A DNA stretch of 64,000 nucleotides from Streptomyces sp. NBC_00708. GTDB lineage: Bacteria; Actinomycetota; Actinomycetes; Streptomycetales; Streptomycetaceae. The notes under the pieces are model-generated. The model was not told the DNA's origin. It saw only the letters and a program-made list of their open reading frames with translations, and searched no databases. The stretch covers positions 7,192,001-7,256,000 of the forward strand of contig CP108997.1 of assembly GCA_036226585.1 (NCBI GenBank), given 5' to 3'. Below, piece by piece: positions 25,682-35,517 of this stretch (position 1 is its first letter; each line of letters starts with the position of its first letter). The translations under genes and the position numbers were made by a program.

Positions 25682-27610
25682 TCAGGGGAACGGGTGCGGA
25701 AAGGGGTTGAGGTCCCCGCCCGACGACGGCGGAGAGGGATCACCGAGCAGCCGGGGCACGTCGAACAGCCGGGGCAGCCCCTCCACCCTGCGCATCCCGT
25801 GCCCGAAGGTCATCGGCAGCGTGCCCGGGACGATCACCTTGACGCAGGAGAGCCCCGCACCCTCCTGCTCAGGGGTGGTCTGGTCGACGACCAGCACATC
25901 GAGCCCGGTGTCCAGATACCGCCGCACGGTCCGCAGGACGTCCTCGGTGAGGTCGGTGGGGGAGACGGGGACACTGCGCCGCACCATGGCGGGAAGCGTC
26001 ACGCTCCGCCCCGATGAGAACAGGAACTCCAGCCGGGAGAAGACCGAGGCGTCCGCGTACAGCAGCGAATGGTCACCCATCGTCCGTACGAGCCCGGAGT
26101 CCCCCGCCATCTCCGACACCCGCGCACGCTGCCCCGGGTAGGCGCGGTCGACGCTCGCCAGGATCGGGCCCAGCTCGCACAGGGCGTTGAGCACCGCCCG
26201 CTCCGGGTCGATGTGCGATCCGCCGGCACACAGCGCCCTGGCCCGACCGGGGTCGTCCGTGCGGTCGACGGCGATCGCCCACACACAGGGGATCCCCTGC
26301 TCGACGGTGGTGTCCAGGACGGTCACGGTGCGGTCCGTCTCCTCCTCCAGATGCGCCGCGAGCAGCCGTACCCGGGGGTCGGCCGCCGACGCGAGGTCGA
26401 CGCGGGGCAGCGGCCTGCGGGCGTACCACGCCATCAGGAACGCATCGCGCTCCGCCACCTCCAGGAGCCCGTAGAGAATCGCCTCCTCCCGGCAACTCCC
26501 CAGCGCGCAGCCGTTGGAGATCTCGTACGCGAGCCTCGGCTCGTCCCGGTGCAGCACATGCGCGCCGTAGTACGCATACGTCTCCGGTACGAGGACGGAG
26601 CGGCCCCGGGCGAAGGAGTGGGCCCACACCCAGCGCAGTTCGAGGTCCTCGTGGAAGGGGACGAAGGGGAAGCCGGGCTCCGCGTAGCGCTCCGCGCCGT
26701 ACAGCCCGAGCGACGGGGGATGGACGGCGTCCTCGCGCAGCGCGCGGTAGGAGCCGCGCACGGTGGTGCGCCGCCCGCCGGCCTGCAGCCCGCCCCACCG
26801 CTCGACCGCCTCCAGGACCGCCGTCAGCTCGCTGGCCCGGTAGGTGTCGCTCCGGCCCCAGCCCGCCTCCTGCGCCGTGGTGCCGCGCATCGCCAGCGGG
26901 GCACGGGCGACCGGCAGCCCGCCCTCGTCACCGGTGCGGACCTCGCCGATGAGACCGGACTCCGAATCGACGAAGTGGCCGAGCAGCGAGCGGTGTTCAT
27001 GGCCGGCCGACCGCAGCCGGAAGGCGCCGGGGTGGGGCTTCGTACGTGGCTCCGGCACGATCGTGGCCCGTTTTGCCGTGTCGTCGGGCAGTACACCGCA
27101 GTGGGGGCAGAGCGGGTCGGCCAGCACCCGATGCGTGCGTACGGTGAGATCCGCGAGGGCGACCCGCAGGAACGCACCCCTGGTGCGCGGTGCCCCGCCG
27201 CCGGACAGGGCGGCGATCTCCGCGGCGACCAGGGCACCGACGGCGTCGGCGGCGAAGCCGTTCAGCGCGGAGGAGGGACGGCTCGCCAGGGCGTCCCCGT
27301 GCCGGGCGCGCACCGCGGCGCGCCCGGGGTGGTTGCGCTCCCGGCGCAGTGCGGCGCAGGTCCAGCAGCCGGGGATGCCCGGTGTGGTGAGCGGTCCGAT
27401 CACGACGTGGCCCGGCTCGGTTCCGATGGGCAGCACGGGTACGGAGAGGTCGCCCGCCCGTGCGAGCGGGTCGGACTCCCAGGCGTCCGAGACGACGACC
27501 ACGGCCCGCAGGCCGGCCGCAGGGGACTCCGACTTCGTGAGTGCGGCGTCCACAGCGGTACGGAGCACGCCGTCGCCGACGACCCGGACCGGGAGCAGGG
27601 GCTCACGCAT
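25682..27610 (-). CDS. YcaO-domain azoline cyclodehydratase (TbtG-like)
   Basis: 642 aa from ATG 27610, overlapping the end of the ThiF-like gene by 8 nt. The N-terminal 200 residues are an E1-like remnant with two Cys pairs (CWTCAALRRE and CPHCGVLP, likely one zinc site). Residues 240-640 are the YcaO domain with its ATP/Mg helices (AVLEAVERWGG, NGCALGSCREEAI, LLEVAERDAFLMAWY) and the C-terminal proline motif NPFPHPFP that ends active YcaOs. It converts Cys (and possibly Ser) of the precursor core into azolines using ATP, with the ocin-ThiF protein presenting the leader peptide. Confidence 0.93.
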   Translation of the reverse strand: MREPLLPVRVVGDGVLRTAVDAALTKSESPAAGLRAVVVVSDAWESDPLARAGDLSVPVLPIGTEPGHVVIGPLTTPGIPGCWTCAALRRERNHPGRAAVRARHGDALASRPSSALNGFAADAVGALVAAEIAALSGGGAPRTRGAFLRVALADLTVRTHRVLADPLCPHCGVLPDDTAKRATIVPEPRTKPHPGAFRLRSAGHEHRSLLGHFVDSESGLIGEVRTGDEGGLPVARAPLAMRGTTAQEAGWGRSDTYRASELTAVLEAVERWGGLQAGGRRTTVRGSYRALREDAVHPPSLGLYGAERYAEPGFPFVPFHEDLELRWVWAHSFARGRSVLVPETYAYYGAHVLHRDEPRLAYEISNGCALGSCREEAILYGLLEVAERDAFLMAWYARRPLPRVDLASAADPRVRLLAAHLEEETDRTVTVLDTTVEQGIPCVWAIAVDRTDDPGRARALCAGGSHIDPERAVLNALCELGPILASVDRAYPGQRARVSEMAGDSGLVRTMGDHSLLYADASVFSRLEFLFSSGRSVTLPAMVRRSVPVSPTDLTEDVLRTVRRYLDTGLDVLVVDQTTPEQEGAGLSCVKVIVPGTLPMTFGHGMRRVEGLPRLFDVPRLLGDPSPPSSGGDLNPFPHPFP

Positions 27611-29354
27611 CGACCAGCACGACCTTTCCGACACAGGGCAGGATCCGGCCGAGCGCCGGATCGTGGTCGAGCGGGACGAGCACGGGCTCCCGGCCCGAGC
27701 GCCGCAGCGCGGCGACCGCACCGGCGACGATGTCCTCGCCGCCGGCAGCGCGGGCGGGGGCCTCGGCCGTACCGATCCCGGTGAGGAGTGCGACAGGCGC
27801 CTGCCCGGACTGCACGGCGACGAGCAGTTCCGCCAGCACGTCGCGGACGGCATCGGCGCGGCGCGGCCGGCACACCAGCTGATGGACGGCCCCGTCGACG
27901 ACCGCGGCGACGGCCGGGACTCCGGCGGCCGCGGTCACATCGAGGAGCCGTACGTCGAGCCCGAGCACGGCGAGAAGACGCAGCCGGTGGGCCGCGACCC
28001 GGTCTTCGTCGCGGCCGGGCGCGGGGATCGGGACGCCGGCGAGCGGCCCCGGGGCGGTAGCGGGAGCGACGCCGGCGCCCGGTGCCGCGACCGCACCGGC
28101 GATCAGCTCCTGGCGACAGCGGGCGAGCAGCGCATCGGTGACCATCTCGGGCCAGTCGAGGCCGACGCCCACCGGCGCGGACTCCAGGGCGGGTGCGTCG
28201 ACGCGGCACGGTGCACCGTCGCGCAGGCGCAGCCCCCAGGCCCACGGCGCGTCGAAGGACAGGGAGCGGTGCACGCCGAGCGCGAGCATGGCGGTCCTGT
28301 GCCGAGCCGTGGCGAAGTCCGCTCCCCATGCCGACACGGTGACCGTCCGGCCGGGAGAAGCGGGATCCACGACGACGGCACGCGTCCGGCGCAGCGGAAC
28401 CTGCGGAAGGTCGTCCTCGCCGAGGCTCAGGACCACCCCGAACCGCGCGTCGATGGCCGTCACGACCCGGGCGGAGAACTCCTCCTCGCCGCACCGGGGC
28501 TCACCGCGCAACACCCGTACCGCGTCCTCGAACGCGGCCGGGGAGCGGGGCCGGCCGGTACCGGCCGGCGGCGTGGGAAGGACGGTGTGCCGGGTCAGTT
28601 CCAGGGTGTCCAGGTCGAAGGAGCCGAGCCGCGTGTCGCCGTGCGCCTCCCCGGCTGCCCCGGCCTCCCCGGCCTCCACGAGCCGGAAGAGGCGGAAGGC
28701 GAGGTGGTTGGCGAGGACCCGGCAGGCGGCGTCCGTCGCGGCGGGCTCCGGCGCCACCTGGAAGCCCCGTCGTTCGGCGGGGAGCATGCGCTGCCACACC
28801 GCATCCCAGTCGAATCCGTCGCGCGGAGCGATCAGCGCGCACGACCCGCCGAGCAGCACCTGGACGAGAGGGATGCCGCGTGCGGCGCACTCCTCGGCGG
28901 TGCGACGGGCGCCGGACAGCTCCCCGTGGCCGAAGAGGTGCAGGGCGAAGCCGGTGCCCTCCGGTACCCCGGCGCCCGGCGCGGCGGCGATCACCTCGCT
29001 GACGTCGCTGTGGGCCAGGGCCCGCACACAGGCGTCGGCCACCGGGCCCGCGCCGATGACCAGTGCGGTGCCCCCGGTGAACCGCGCACCGTCCCGCGCG
29101 GGGCGATGCGCGTCGTACACCAGACCCCGCTCGCCCAGTACGCCGATCAGCTCGGTGACCACCGTGCGGTGCCCGGCCGGCAGCGAGGCGGTCAGCTCCT
29201 CGACCGTGCGGCGTCCGTCCAGCTGCGGCGCGAGCCGCTCCACGAGGGCGGCGACATGTGCCCCCTTCAGCGTCAGCTCGCCCGCGGCGCCCATCAGGGC
29301 CACCCCGCCGGGCACCGGAGCGAAGAGGACGTCGTCCCCGATCCTGGGCCTCAT
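27603..29354 (-). CDS. Ocin-ThiF-like leader-binding protein (TbtF-like)
   Basis: 583 aa from ATG 29354, which overlaps the SagB stop by ATGA. The N-terminus (residues 10-85) resembles the winged-helix peptide-binding RRE (VALMGAAGELTLKGAHVAAL, RRTVEELTASLP). A Rossmann-like segment follows (TALVIGAGPVADACVRAL), degenerate relative to active E1 enzymes and without the adenylation catalytic residues. In thiopeptide and other azole RiPP pathways this family captures the leader peptide and delivers it to the YcaO partner, which is encoded next. Confidence 0.88.
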   Translation of the reverse strand: MRPRIGDDVLFAPVPGGVALMGAAGELTLKGAHVAALVERLAPQLDGRRTVEELTASLPAGHRTVVTELIGVLGERGLVYDAHRPARDGARFTGGTALVIGAGPVADACVRALAHSDVSEVIAAAPGAGVPEGTGFALHLFGHGELSGARRTAEECAARGIPLVQVLLGGSCALIAPRDGFDWDAVWQRMLPAERRGFQVAPEPAATDAACRVLANHLAFRLFRLVEAGEAGAAGEAHGDTRLGSFDLDTLELTRHTVLPTPPAGTGRPRSPAAFEDAVRVLRGEPRCGEEEFSARVVTAIDARFGVVLSLGEDDLPQVPLRRTRAVVVDPASPGRTVTVSAWGADFATARHRTAMLALGVHRSLSFDAPWAWGLRLRDGAPCRVDAPALESAPVGVGLDWPEMVTDALLARCRQELIAGAVAAPGAGVAPATAPGPLAGVPIPAPGRDEDRVAAHRLRLLAVLGLDVRLLDVTAAAGVPAVAAVVDGAVHQLVCRPRRADAVRDVLAELLVAVQSGQAPVALLTGIGTAEAPARAAGGEDIVAGAVAALRRSGREPVLVPLDHDPALGRILPCVGKVVLVDA

Positions 29355-30736
29355 CCGGTCTCCTCGTGCGTGGTGCGGGGGCGGCTGCCCAGCGCGAACT
29401 CCCCGACACTCGTCTCCGCCAGGGCATCGAGCCCCGTCGCGGCGGCGAACGCGTCCGAGTCCCCGACACCCAGGGCGCACGGGGCGAGCCCCATGGCCGT
29501 CGCCGCGAGATACATGTTCTGGTAGTGGACGCCGACGTGCTTGAGCGTCAGCGCGTACGCCATCGCGCGGTACTTCCACGCCAGCCGCCCGAACCTGCTG
29601 GCCAGCACCAGAAGCACCTGCGGGGTGGCGCCTCCCGTCATCCCGGCGGCCGAGGCGTCCAGCAGACGGCGCACATCCCCGGTCCTCGCGGGCACCCGGC
29701 TGAGCCGGTGGCCGTACGGGTCGTAGTGGTACAGCCCGCTCTCCAGCCCGCGCACCCGGTGCACCAGCGGATACAGCTCCAGCTCATGGGCCGCGCCGCC
29801 GCCCGGATGCGGCCGGTCGGAGACATCGAGGCCCTGGTCCGTACCGGTGGCGCGCACCCGTGCGGTCCGGAAAAGGAACTCGCCCAGCTGCTCGGCGGTG
29901 AGCGGCTGCGCGTCGTCGTAGGCGCGCAGCGAGCGCCGGTCCTCCATGACGGCGGACAGCGGCGGGTCCTGGGCACGCAGCCGCAGCGGATCGGGGCGCG
30001 CCAGCCCGATCTCGCCCGACGTCCACACGGGATGAGCGCCCGGGGGAGCGGGGAAGGTGCCGCGCGCCCAGTAGGTGCCGCCGAAGTCCTCGCCCATCCG
30101 GTGATCGCGCCGCAGCCTGCTGCCGTGGTGGAAGGCCAGCTCGTGCGGGCTCCACTGGGCACCGCCCAGCGTGCCGGTCTCGGAGGCGGAGGCGAGGAAG
30201 CCGCCGTCGGCCAGGTCGTCGAGCAGCAGCTCCACCAGTGCGGCGGGGAGACCGGGACCGGCCGGGGACCGGGACCCGGCCGTGACGACCGTCTCGACGA
30301 GCCGGCTGTCGTACAGCCGCAGGACGCACGAGGCGACGGGCGACTCGACCACGAACGCGTCACCGTCACGGCGGACCGCGGCGAAGCGGGAGAGCCTGCG
30401 CGGCTCGGCCGGCGGGGCGGGCTTCCTCGGCGGCCACAGGTGCCGGGTGGTGAACAGCACAGTGCCGTCGCCGCCGACGACCGTGCTGATCAGCCAGCCG
30501 CCCGCGCGCAGCCGTGTCAGCAGCTCCGCCGCCTCCTCGGCCGGACAGAGCGGGACGAGGTCCTCGGGCGCGGTGTCCGCCGACAAGGTCCGCAGCGCGG
30601 CCCGCTGTCCGTCCGAGAGACGGCCGACCGGCCCGACGTGCGGCCAGGCGGTGAGCGCGGTGACGCCGGTTGTCGAGCGCACCGCGCTCACTCCGTCGCG
30701 CAGCCGCACGATCCTGCGGACGCGGGCGCCGCTCAT
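29351..30736 (-). CDS. SagB-type FMN azoline dehydrogenase (TbtE-like)
   Basis: 461 aa. The C-terminal nitroreductase-fold domain (about residue 225-461) has the FMN-binding start MEDRRSLRAYDDAQPLTAEQLGEFLF, the typical YPLVHRVRGLESGLYHYDPYGHRL and WKYRAMAYALTLKHVGVHYQNMYLAATAMGL; the Lys/Tyr pair of active SagB enzymes is likely K and Y in LAWKYRAM. The N-terminal half is a winged-helix-like region that may bind the leader. It oxidises azolines to aromatic thiazoles/oxazoles. Start and stop each overlap neighbouring genes by ATGA, so expression is translationally coupled. Confidence 0.92.
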   Translation of the reverse strand: MSGARVRRIVRLRDGVSAVRSTTGVTALTAWPHVGPVGRLSDGQRAALRTLSADTAPEDLVPLCPAEEAAELLTRLRAGGWLISTVVGGDGTVLFTTRHLWPPRKPAPPAEPRRLSRFAAVRRDGDAFVVESPVASCVLRLYDSRLVETVVTAGSRSPAGPGLPAALVELLLDDLADGGFLASASETGTLGGAQWSPHELAFHHGSRLRRDHRMGEDFGGTYWARGTFPAPPGAHPVWTSGEIGLARPDPLRLRAQDPPLSAVMEDRRSLRAYDDAQPLTAEQLGEFLFRTARVRATGTDQGLDVSDRPHPGGGAAHELELYPLVHRVRGLESGLYHYDPYGHRLSRVPARTGDVRRLLDASAAGMTGGATPQVLLVLASRFGRLAWKYRAMAYALTLKHVGVHYQNMYLAATAMGLAPCALGVGDSDAFAAATGLDALAETSVGEFALGSRPRTTHEETG

Positions 30737-31845
30737 GAGAACACCGGCTCGCCCGGGGCGGGCAGCAGGACATCGGTGGCGGGCACCCCGTACAGGTCCT
30801 CCGCGGTGTTGGCAGCGAGATGGCACAGCAGGAACCGCTCGACCGGGGAGAGCCCGAGCCGGGTCAGGTGCAGATACGTGTAGTTGAGGGTCAGCCGGTA
30901 CTGGTCGAACCAGAGCCGGTCCACCTCGATGCCCTCCGGCCGCCGGTGGTTGTGGAACGTACTCCTACGGGCCAGCTCCGCGACCTCCGCGTCGTCCAGC
31001 GACGTCCGCCCCGCCCACGGGGGATCCATGGAGAGGTCACCCGCCGCGATCAGAGCCCGGCCGCGCCGCAGCACAGGGTCCGCCGCGGCCAGCCAGCGCG
31101 GCACGAGGCCGGACCCGTGGGCGCCCGCCGCCTCCCCGGTGGCGGCGCCCTCCACCGCCCGGAGTACCGCCCGCACCCGCGTGGCCAGCAGGCCGGAGTG
31201 CGCCGCGTAGTGCCGGTCCCACGCCTCCCGCAGCCCCTCGGCCTCCGGCCACCAGGACAGGAACGCCTCCGCGTGGGACCGGAACGAAACGAACCCCTGC
31301 CGCAACTCCACACCGGAGAGCCCGTGCGCCGAAGCGATCATCGTGTCGAAGGCGAGCCCCGCCAACTGCGCGCCATCCCGCAGCCGTTCGGTCATCTCGA
31401 AGGCGAAGGGCGTCGTCTCGTTGTAGAAGTCCGCGAGCAGGTCCGCCGCCTGCGGCCCGCCGTGGACATGCAGCCTGCGATCGTACGGTGCCTCGAGGAC
31501 GGTGTTGTCGGGGAGCAGCGGGGAGAGCGGACCCGCCTCATGCTCCAGCCCGGCAAGACGCTCGTGCTGCGCGAGCATCGCCGCCGTGTCCACCACGGCC
31601 GTCGAGGGATGCGCGGCCAGATGGCCGCGTACCAGCTCGTCGAGCGCGGGCAGCACCAGTGAGTCGAACACCTCCGGCGCGGCGTCCACATGGAGACGTA
31701 CGTGCGGTCCGCGCAGCCAGTGGAGCAGATAGTGGACCCCGTTCACCCGAGGCGCTATCCGCTCCACGAACGGCCGCACCGCGTCCAGGAGCAGCGCGTT
31801 CCTGTCCTGCTCGTAGTAGTGGACGTGAAAGCTGCGCCACATCAT
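30733..31845 (-). CDS. Pyridine synthase, formal [4+2] cycloaddition enzyme (TbtD/TclM-like)
   Basis: 370 aa from ATG 31845 (ATGATGTGG; ATGA overlap with the previous gene). Thiopeptide-type, LanB C-terminal-like fold: starts WRSFHVHYYEQDRNALLLDAV, then LLHWLRGPHVRLHVD, and the conserved ending LWFDQYRLTLNYTYLHLTRLGLSPVERFLLCHL. Members join two dehydroalanines across the peptide to make the central six-membered nitrogen heterocycle and expel the leader peptide. It is longer than the elimination protein encoded upstream, as in the thiomuracin system. Its presence separates a thiopeptide from a linear azole peptide. Confidence 0.9.
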   Translation of the reverse strand: MMWRSFHVHYYEQDRNALLLDAVRPFVERIAPRVNGVHYLLHWLRGPHVRLHVDAAPEVFDSLVLPALDELVRGHLAAHPSTAVVDTAAMLAQHERLAGLEHEAGPLSPLLPDNTVLEAPYDRRLHVHGGPQAADLLADFYNETTPFAFEMTERLRDGAQLAGLAFDTMIASAHGLSGVELRQGFVSFRSHAEAFLSWWPEAEGLREAWDRHYAAHSGLLATRVRAVLRAVEGAATGEAAGAHGSGLVPRWLAAADPVLRRGRALIAAGDLSMDPPWAGRTSLDDAEVAELARRSTFHNHRRPEGIEVDRLWFDQYRLTLNYTYLHLTRLGLSPVERFLLCHLAANTAEDLYGVPATDVLLPAPGEPVFS

Positions 31846-32777
31846 GCCCCCTCGAGTGCGGCGGGCTCCGTGATCGCGCGGGCGGCCAGATAGCGGAGCG
31901 ATCCTTCGGCATCGATCCGTACACCGATGCGGTTGGCGAAGAGGTGCGCGCACAGATCGGCGACGCTCTCGGCGGACGGCGTCGCGCCACCGTCCTCGTC
32001 ATGGTGCGTCCGCAGCAGGTCCACGACCCGCGACACCGAGGAGGCCCACTGCCGGAGCGTGCTCCCGGCAGGCAGCTTCCGCCACCCCTGTGCCGCTGTG
32101 CGCATGCGGGCGGCCAGGGTGAGCACCTGCGTGCGTTGACGCTCGTACAGCGCCCGTGCGTCGTCGGCGGACGGCGGCGCCTTGGCGAGCTGCCGCCAGG
32201 CCAGAGCGAGTACGTCGTCGGACGCGAGGAACCAGGCCAGCATCACGTAGCACAGCACAGCGGTCTCACGCCTGTTCCGGCCCGGCTCGGTCCGCAGCAC
32301 GGTCAGTGCCAGCGCGCTGGACTCGACGAAGTGCTCCTCCACCGCCTCGATCGCCTTGCCACTGCCGTACCGGCCGTACTCCCGCGCGTACGGGATGAAC
32401 CGCACGGAGTTGTTGGGGTACATGAGCTGTGTGGGAACCACGCCCTCCCAGGCGCCGATCTCCCGCGCGGAGCGCAGATACGCCTCCTGGCCGAGCACAT
32501 CGGGTGCGGGGTACCGGCCGAAGTGGGCGCGGACCCTGTCTTCGATCAGGCGGGCCGTCTCGGCGGCCACCGACGGGTCCCTGGGCAGCACGCGCAACCG
32601 GATGTGCGGGCCACCGTCCCAGTAGCGCAGGAAGAAGGAGTGGTCGGCGAGCGAGCGCACCCGCAGTTCGTCGACGAGCGGGCCCACGAGATCCACCAGC
32701 ACCGTGCTGAGATCACCCTGGTGGAAGAGATGGGCACTCAGCCATCCGCCATCTCCTGTCCACGATTCCTCGCTCAT
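31842..32777 (-). CDS. Glutamate-elimination half of the split dehydratase (TbtC-like)
   Basis: 311 aa from ATG 32777, overlapping the LanB stop (ATGA). LanB C-terminal/SpaB_C domain: WLSAHLFHQGDLSTVLVDLV, FFLRYWDGGPHIRLRVLP, YPNNSVRFIPYAREYGRYGSG, and the helical end CAHLFANRIGVRIDAEGSLRYL. In split LanB systems this partner removes glutamate from glutamylated Ser/Thr to give dehydroalanine or dehydrobutyrine. It precedes the pyridine synthase gene, a distant paralogue of the same fold. Confidence 0.9.
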   Translation of the reverse strand: MSEESWTGDGGWLSAHLFHQGDLSTVLVDLVGPLVDELRVRSLADHSFFLRYWDGGPHIRLRVLPRDPSVAAETARLIEDRVRAHFGRYPAPDVLGQEAYLRSAREIGAWEGVVPTQLMYPNNSVRFIPYAREYGRYGSGKAIEAVEEHFVESSALALTVLRTEPGRNRRETAVLCYVMLAWFLASDDVLALAWRQLAKAPPSADDARALYERQRTQVLTLAARMRTAAQGWRKLPAGSTLRQWASSVSRVVDLLRTHHDEDGGATPSAESVADLCAHLFANRIGVRIDAEGSLRYLAARAITEPAALEGA

Positions 32778-35422
32778 CGCCCATCCTCCGACGACAGTTC
32801 GACGACGCACTCGGTCACCCTGGCCTCGCCCCAGACGGCGGCGGTGGCCGCGGCGGGGTCGGGCAGCGCCTCCTCGAAGGCGACCCGGCCGGTGAACCCC
32901 TTCGTCATATGGCGGAACACGGCCAGCATCGACACGCTGGAGAGATCGAGGTACATCGGCTTGCGGGACTTGGCGAAGACACTGCTCACCCAGTCGCCGT
33001 CGCTCGACCGGAGCCGTACGAAGCAGCGCCGGGGTATCCCGTGCGCGCGCAGCCAGCGGGCCAGGCGCAGCAGGTGTTCCGCATCCGGTTCGCCGGGGCG
33101 CTGCACCGGCACCAGACCGGCCGGGGCCGACCACTCCGCCCGCTGCACCACGAGCCGCCCCACCTCGACGCGCGGAACCAGCTCCACCTCGGGGGACTCG
33201 GCGGCGGAGGCGGGCTTGAGCAGCGAAAGGCTCGGGTGCAGCAGATACGACTGGCCGAAGGCCGCGAGCATCAGCCGGGCCGCGGGCGGCAGCAGCGGAT
33301 CCGCCATCATGCCGAGGTGCGCGGGCCGGACCGGCAGGTCCCGGCTGCCGGAGACGAGCTCGAGCAGCCCGCTGGACGGGTCGGTGCGCACGACCAGATC
33401 ACCGAGCGGAATGCGCTCGGCCGCCGGGCGGGTGCTGGTGGTGTACGGATAGTCGATCTCGTACGGTGCGACGGGGTCCCGCAGATTGACCGAGACACCG
33501 AAGGTCCCGGACAGCTCGGCGAGCAACGGCCCCTGTCCGGGCCCGCCGTCGTCCGGCCGCCGCGCCCCGGGCAGGTCGCCGCCCGCCTGGGACAGCAACC
33601 GGGACCACCGGCCCTGCCCCTTCCCGAACCCGCCGCTGACGGTATTGACGACGGCGCGCAACGGCCCGCCCTCCTCGCTCTCGTCCAGGAGCTGGAGGTA
33701 ACAGCCGACCGACCCAGGGGTGCGCACCCACGCCGGCCGGTCCTCGGTCAGCTCGACGAGGAGCTTGGGGTCGGTACGGATCACCGTGCCGTGACGTTCC
33801 CCCGAGAGCACGGTCGCCACCGACTGCCGGCGCAGCCGGTGCAGCAGAGCGAGTTCGGGCACCGGGCTGCGCTCCAGCGCATCGGCCGGTACGGGGCTGC
33901 TGAGCTGGAGGTACGGACGCAGGGGCCGCAGCCAGTCGGGGCACTCGTCGTCGGGCAGGGCCAGGTCGGCCTGGACCGCCGCGTGGAGTGCGAGGAAGGA
34001 CACGGTCGCCGCCGCGCCGAACCGGTGCTCCGCGTACCGGGCCAGGGCCAGCCGTACCGGCAGCATCCGGTCGTGCAGCCCGAGCCAGCGGCGCAGCACA
34101 TCCAGATCGTCGAGTACGGGCCGCCACGCGGCCTTCGACGCGCTCAGCCGCCCGTGCGGCACCACGGCGTTCTCGTGGAAGGCGATCTTCCCGAGGGTCG
34201 AGGACTCCGGCCAGTCGAGCCCGAGACCGGCGCCGATCTCCGTGAGGAGCCCGGCGATGCGGGACTGCTGCGCGCGGTAGCCCGTGATGTCGTCGGGTGA
34301 GGTCCCCCGCTCGAACTCCCTGTGCAGCAAGTCGAGTCGGCCCAGGAGAGGCGTGCCGGGCCGGACGCGGCCGAGGTGGGTGATCAGGTCGCCGAGCGGG
34401 GTCCGGGAGTGGTCGGCGACCGGGGACTCGTACTCCAGCACTCCGAGCCGCACCAGGTGCCCGCAGAAGGCCGCCACCTCCTCGGGCCGCTTGCCCGCGC
34501 GCTCCGCCAGCGTCTCCCGGAGCTCCGCGGACGTGCACCCGTCGCCGACGATCCGCAGACACGCCGCGACCTGCGGGGTCGCCGGGATCGTCACCAGCGA
34601 CTCCGCGGGCCTGCGGCCGAGGAACGTATAGCGTCCTTCGCTCTCCTGGAGGCTGGGGTTGCGGCGAACCCTCAGCCCCGCCCCGGCCGGGTCACGCTCC
34701 AGCAGCGCACGCAGGACCTGCTCGACGACCAGCCGGTCCAGTTCGAGCACGCACCCCAGGCCGCCCCGTCCGTCCGAGGCGAGCGCGGTGCGGGAGTGGC
34801 CCTCGTGCCACAGGCCCGCCGCCGTGGCGGTGAAGGTGCTGTACGGACTGGTCTTCGTGGCGGCGCGGGACACGAATTTCGTCAGTCCGATCGAGGTACG
34901 CCGCCTGAGCGGCGAAAGCCGGTCGCGCTCGGCGCGCAGCAGCTCGTCGAGGAGCGCGGGGCTGGCCTGGGACAGCGCGTGCCGGAACGCGGGGAGCGCG
35001 GCGACGCGTTGCAGGTTCCTGCCTTCGTCCGCGCCGTCCGCCTCCATCGCCGACGCGAGCGCGCTCACCGTGCTTTCGTGCAGATGTCTACGGTCGAGCC
35101 ATTGCAGAACCCGTAAGGAAACCGTGGAGGGAAGGACTTTCGAAATCTCGTCGGACCATTCACTTTTCGCCGGGAATCGGCCGCGGTGAATGCATCGCCG
35201 CAGAGCCACCAGGCGTGGTTTGAGGGCGGGTTCGGAGAGTTCACCGATCGCGGAGAAGAGCAGGTCGCTCAATTCCTCGGCATCCGCCGAGAGGGCTTCT
35301 TCCAGCGCCAGGACCTCCTCGGCCAGACGCCAGGCCCGCCCCGGGGTCAGCTGGTCGACGACGGACACGGGAAGTCCGCCCACTCGCGCGAAGAACAGTG
35401 TTCCGACAGCGTACGAAGTCAC
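32774..35422 (-). CDS. tRNA-dependent glutamylating LanB dehydratase, N-terminal half (TbtB-like)
   Basis: 882 aa from GTG 35422, with AAGGG 6 nt upstream. The frame extends further upstream, but only into the precursor gene. Lantibiotic-dehydratase N-terminal domain, about the usual length for split thiopeptide LanB proteins, with typical segments FVSRAATKTSPYSTFTATAAG, LGKIAFHENAVVPHGRLS and GCYLQLLDESEEGGPLRAVVN. It transfers Glu from glutamyl-tRNA to core Ser side chains; the separate next gene completes elimination. It is the first gene after the precursor, 55 bp past the hairpin. Confidence 0.93.
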   Translation of the reverse strand: MTSYAVGTLFFARVGGLPVSVVDQLTPGRAWRLAEEVLALEEALSADAEELSDLLFSAIGELSEPALKPRLVALRRCIHRGRFPAKSEWSDEISKVLPSTVSLRVLQWLDRRHLHESTVSALASAMEADGADEGRNLQRVAALPAFRHALSQASPALLDELLRAERDRLSPLRRRTSIGLTKFVSRAATKTSPYSTFTATAAGLWHEGHSRTALASDGRGGLGCVLELDRLVVEQVLRALLERDPAGAGLRVRRNPSLQESEGRYTFLGRRPAESLVTIPATPQVAACLRIVGDGCTSAELRETLAERAGKRPEEVAAFCGHLVRLGVLEYESPVADHSRTPLGDLITHLGRVRPGTPLLGRLDLLHREFERGTSPDDITGYRAQQSRIAGLLTEIGAGLGLDWPESSTLGKIAFHENAVVPHGRLSASKAAWRPVLDDLDVLRRWLGLHDRMLPVRLALARYAEHRFGAAATVSFLALHAAVQADLALPDDECPDWLRPLRPYLQLSSPVPADALERSPVPELALLHRLRRQSVATVLSGERHGTVIRTDPKLLVELTEDRPAWVRTPGSVGCYLQLLDESEEGGPLRAVVNTVSGGFGKGQGRWSRLLSQAGGDLPGARRPDDGGPGQGPLLAELSGTFGVSVNLRDPVAPYEIDYPYTTSTRPAAERIPLGDLVVRTDPSSGLLELVSGSRDLPVRPAHLGMMADPLLPPAARLMLAAFGQSYLLHPSLSLLKPASAAESPEVELVPRVEVGRLVVQRAEWSAPAGLVPVQRPGEPDAEHLLRLARWLRAHGIPRRCFVRLRSSDGDWVSSVFAKSRKPMYLDLSSVSMLAVFRHMTKGFTGRVAFEEALPDPAAATAAVWGEARVTECVVELSSEDGR

Positions 35423-35476
35423 GCCACACCCTTGCCCGTAGCCCGCGTTCAGTCCCTGACGTGGATCGATGAAGCC

Positions 35477-35510
35477 GTGGGTGCCGGGACCGCGAGATCC
35501 CGGCACCCAC
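35477..35510 (-). terminator. Strong hairpin between precursor and modifying operon
   Basis: Perfect 13-bp stem GTGGGTGCCGGGA/TCCCGGCACCCAC with an 8-nt loop, 7 bp after the precursor stop codon and before the LanB start. No U-tract follows. It can act as a leaky terminator or 3' stabiliser so the precursor mRNA exceeds the enzyme mRNA, a common arrangement in RiPP operons. Confidence 0.8.
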
Positions 35511-35517
35511 CCGCCGG

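Noticed and set aside
26844..29525. Very long open frame (about 890 codons) on the plus strand antisense to the YcaO and ThiF-like genes
   Set aside because: Arg/Pro/Gly-rich translation with no domain; the opposite strand carries unmistakable biosynthetic genes. A GC-rich antisense artefact.
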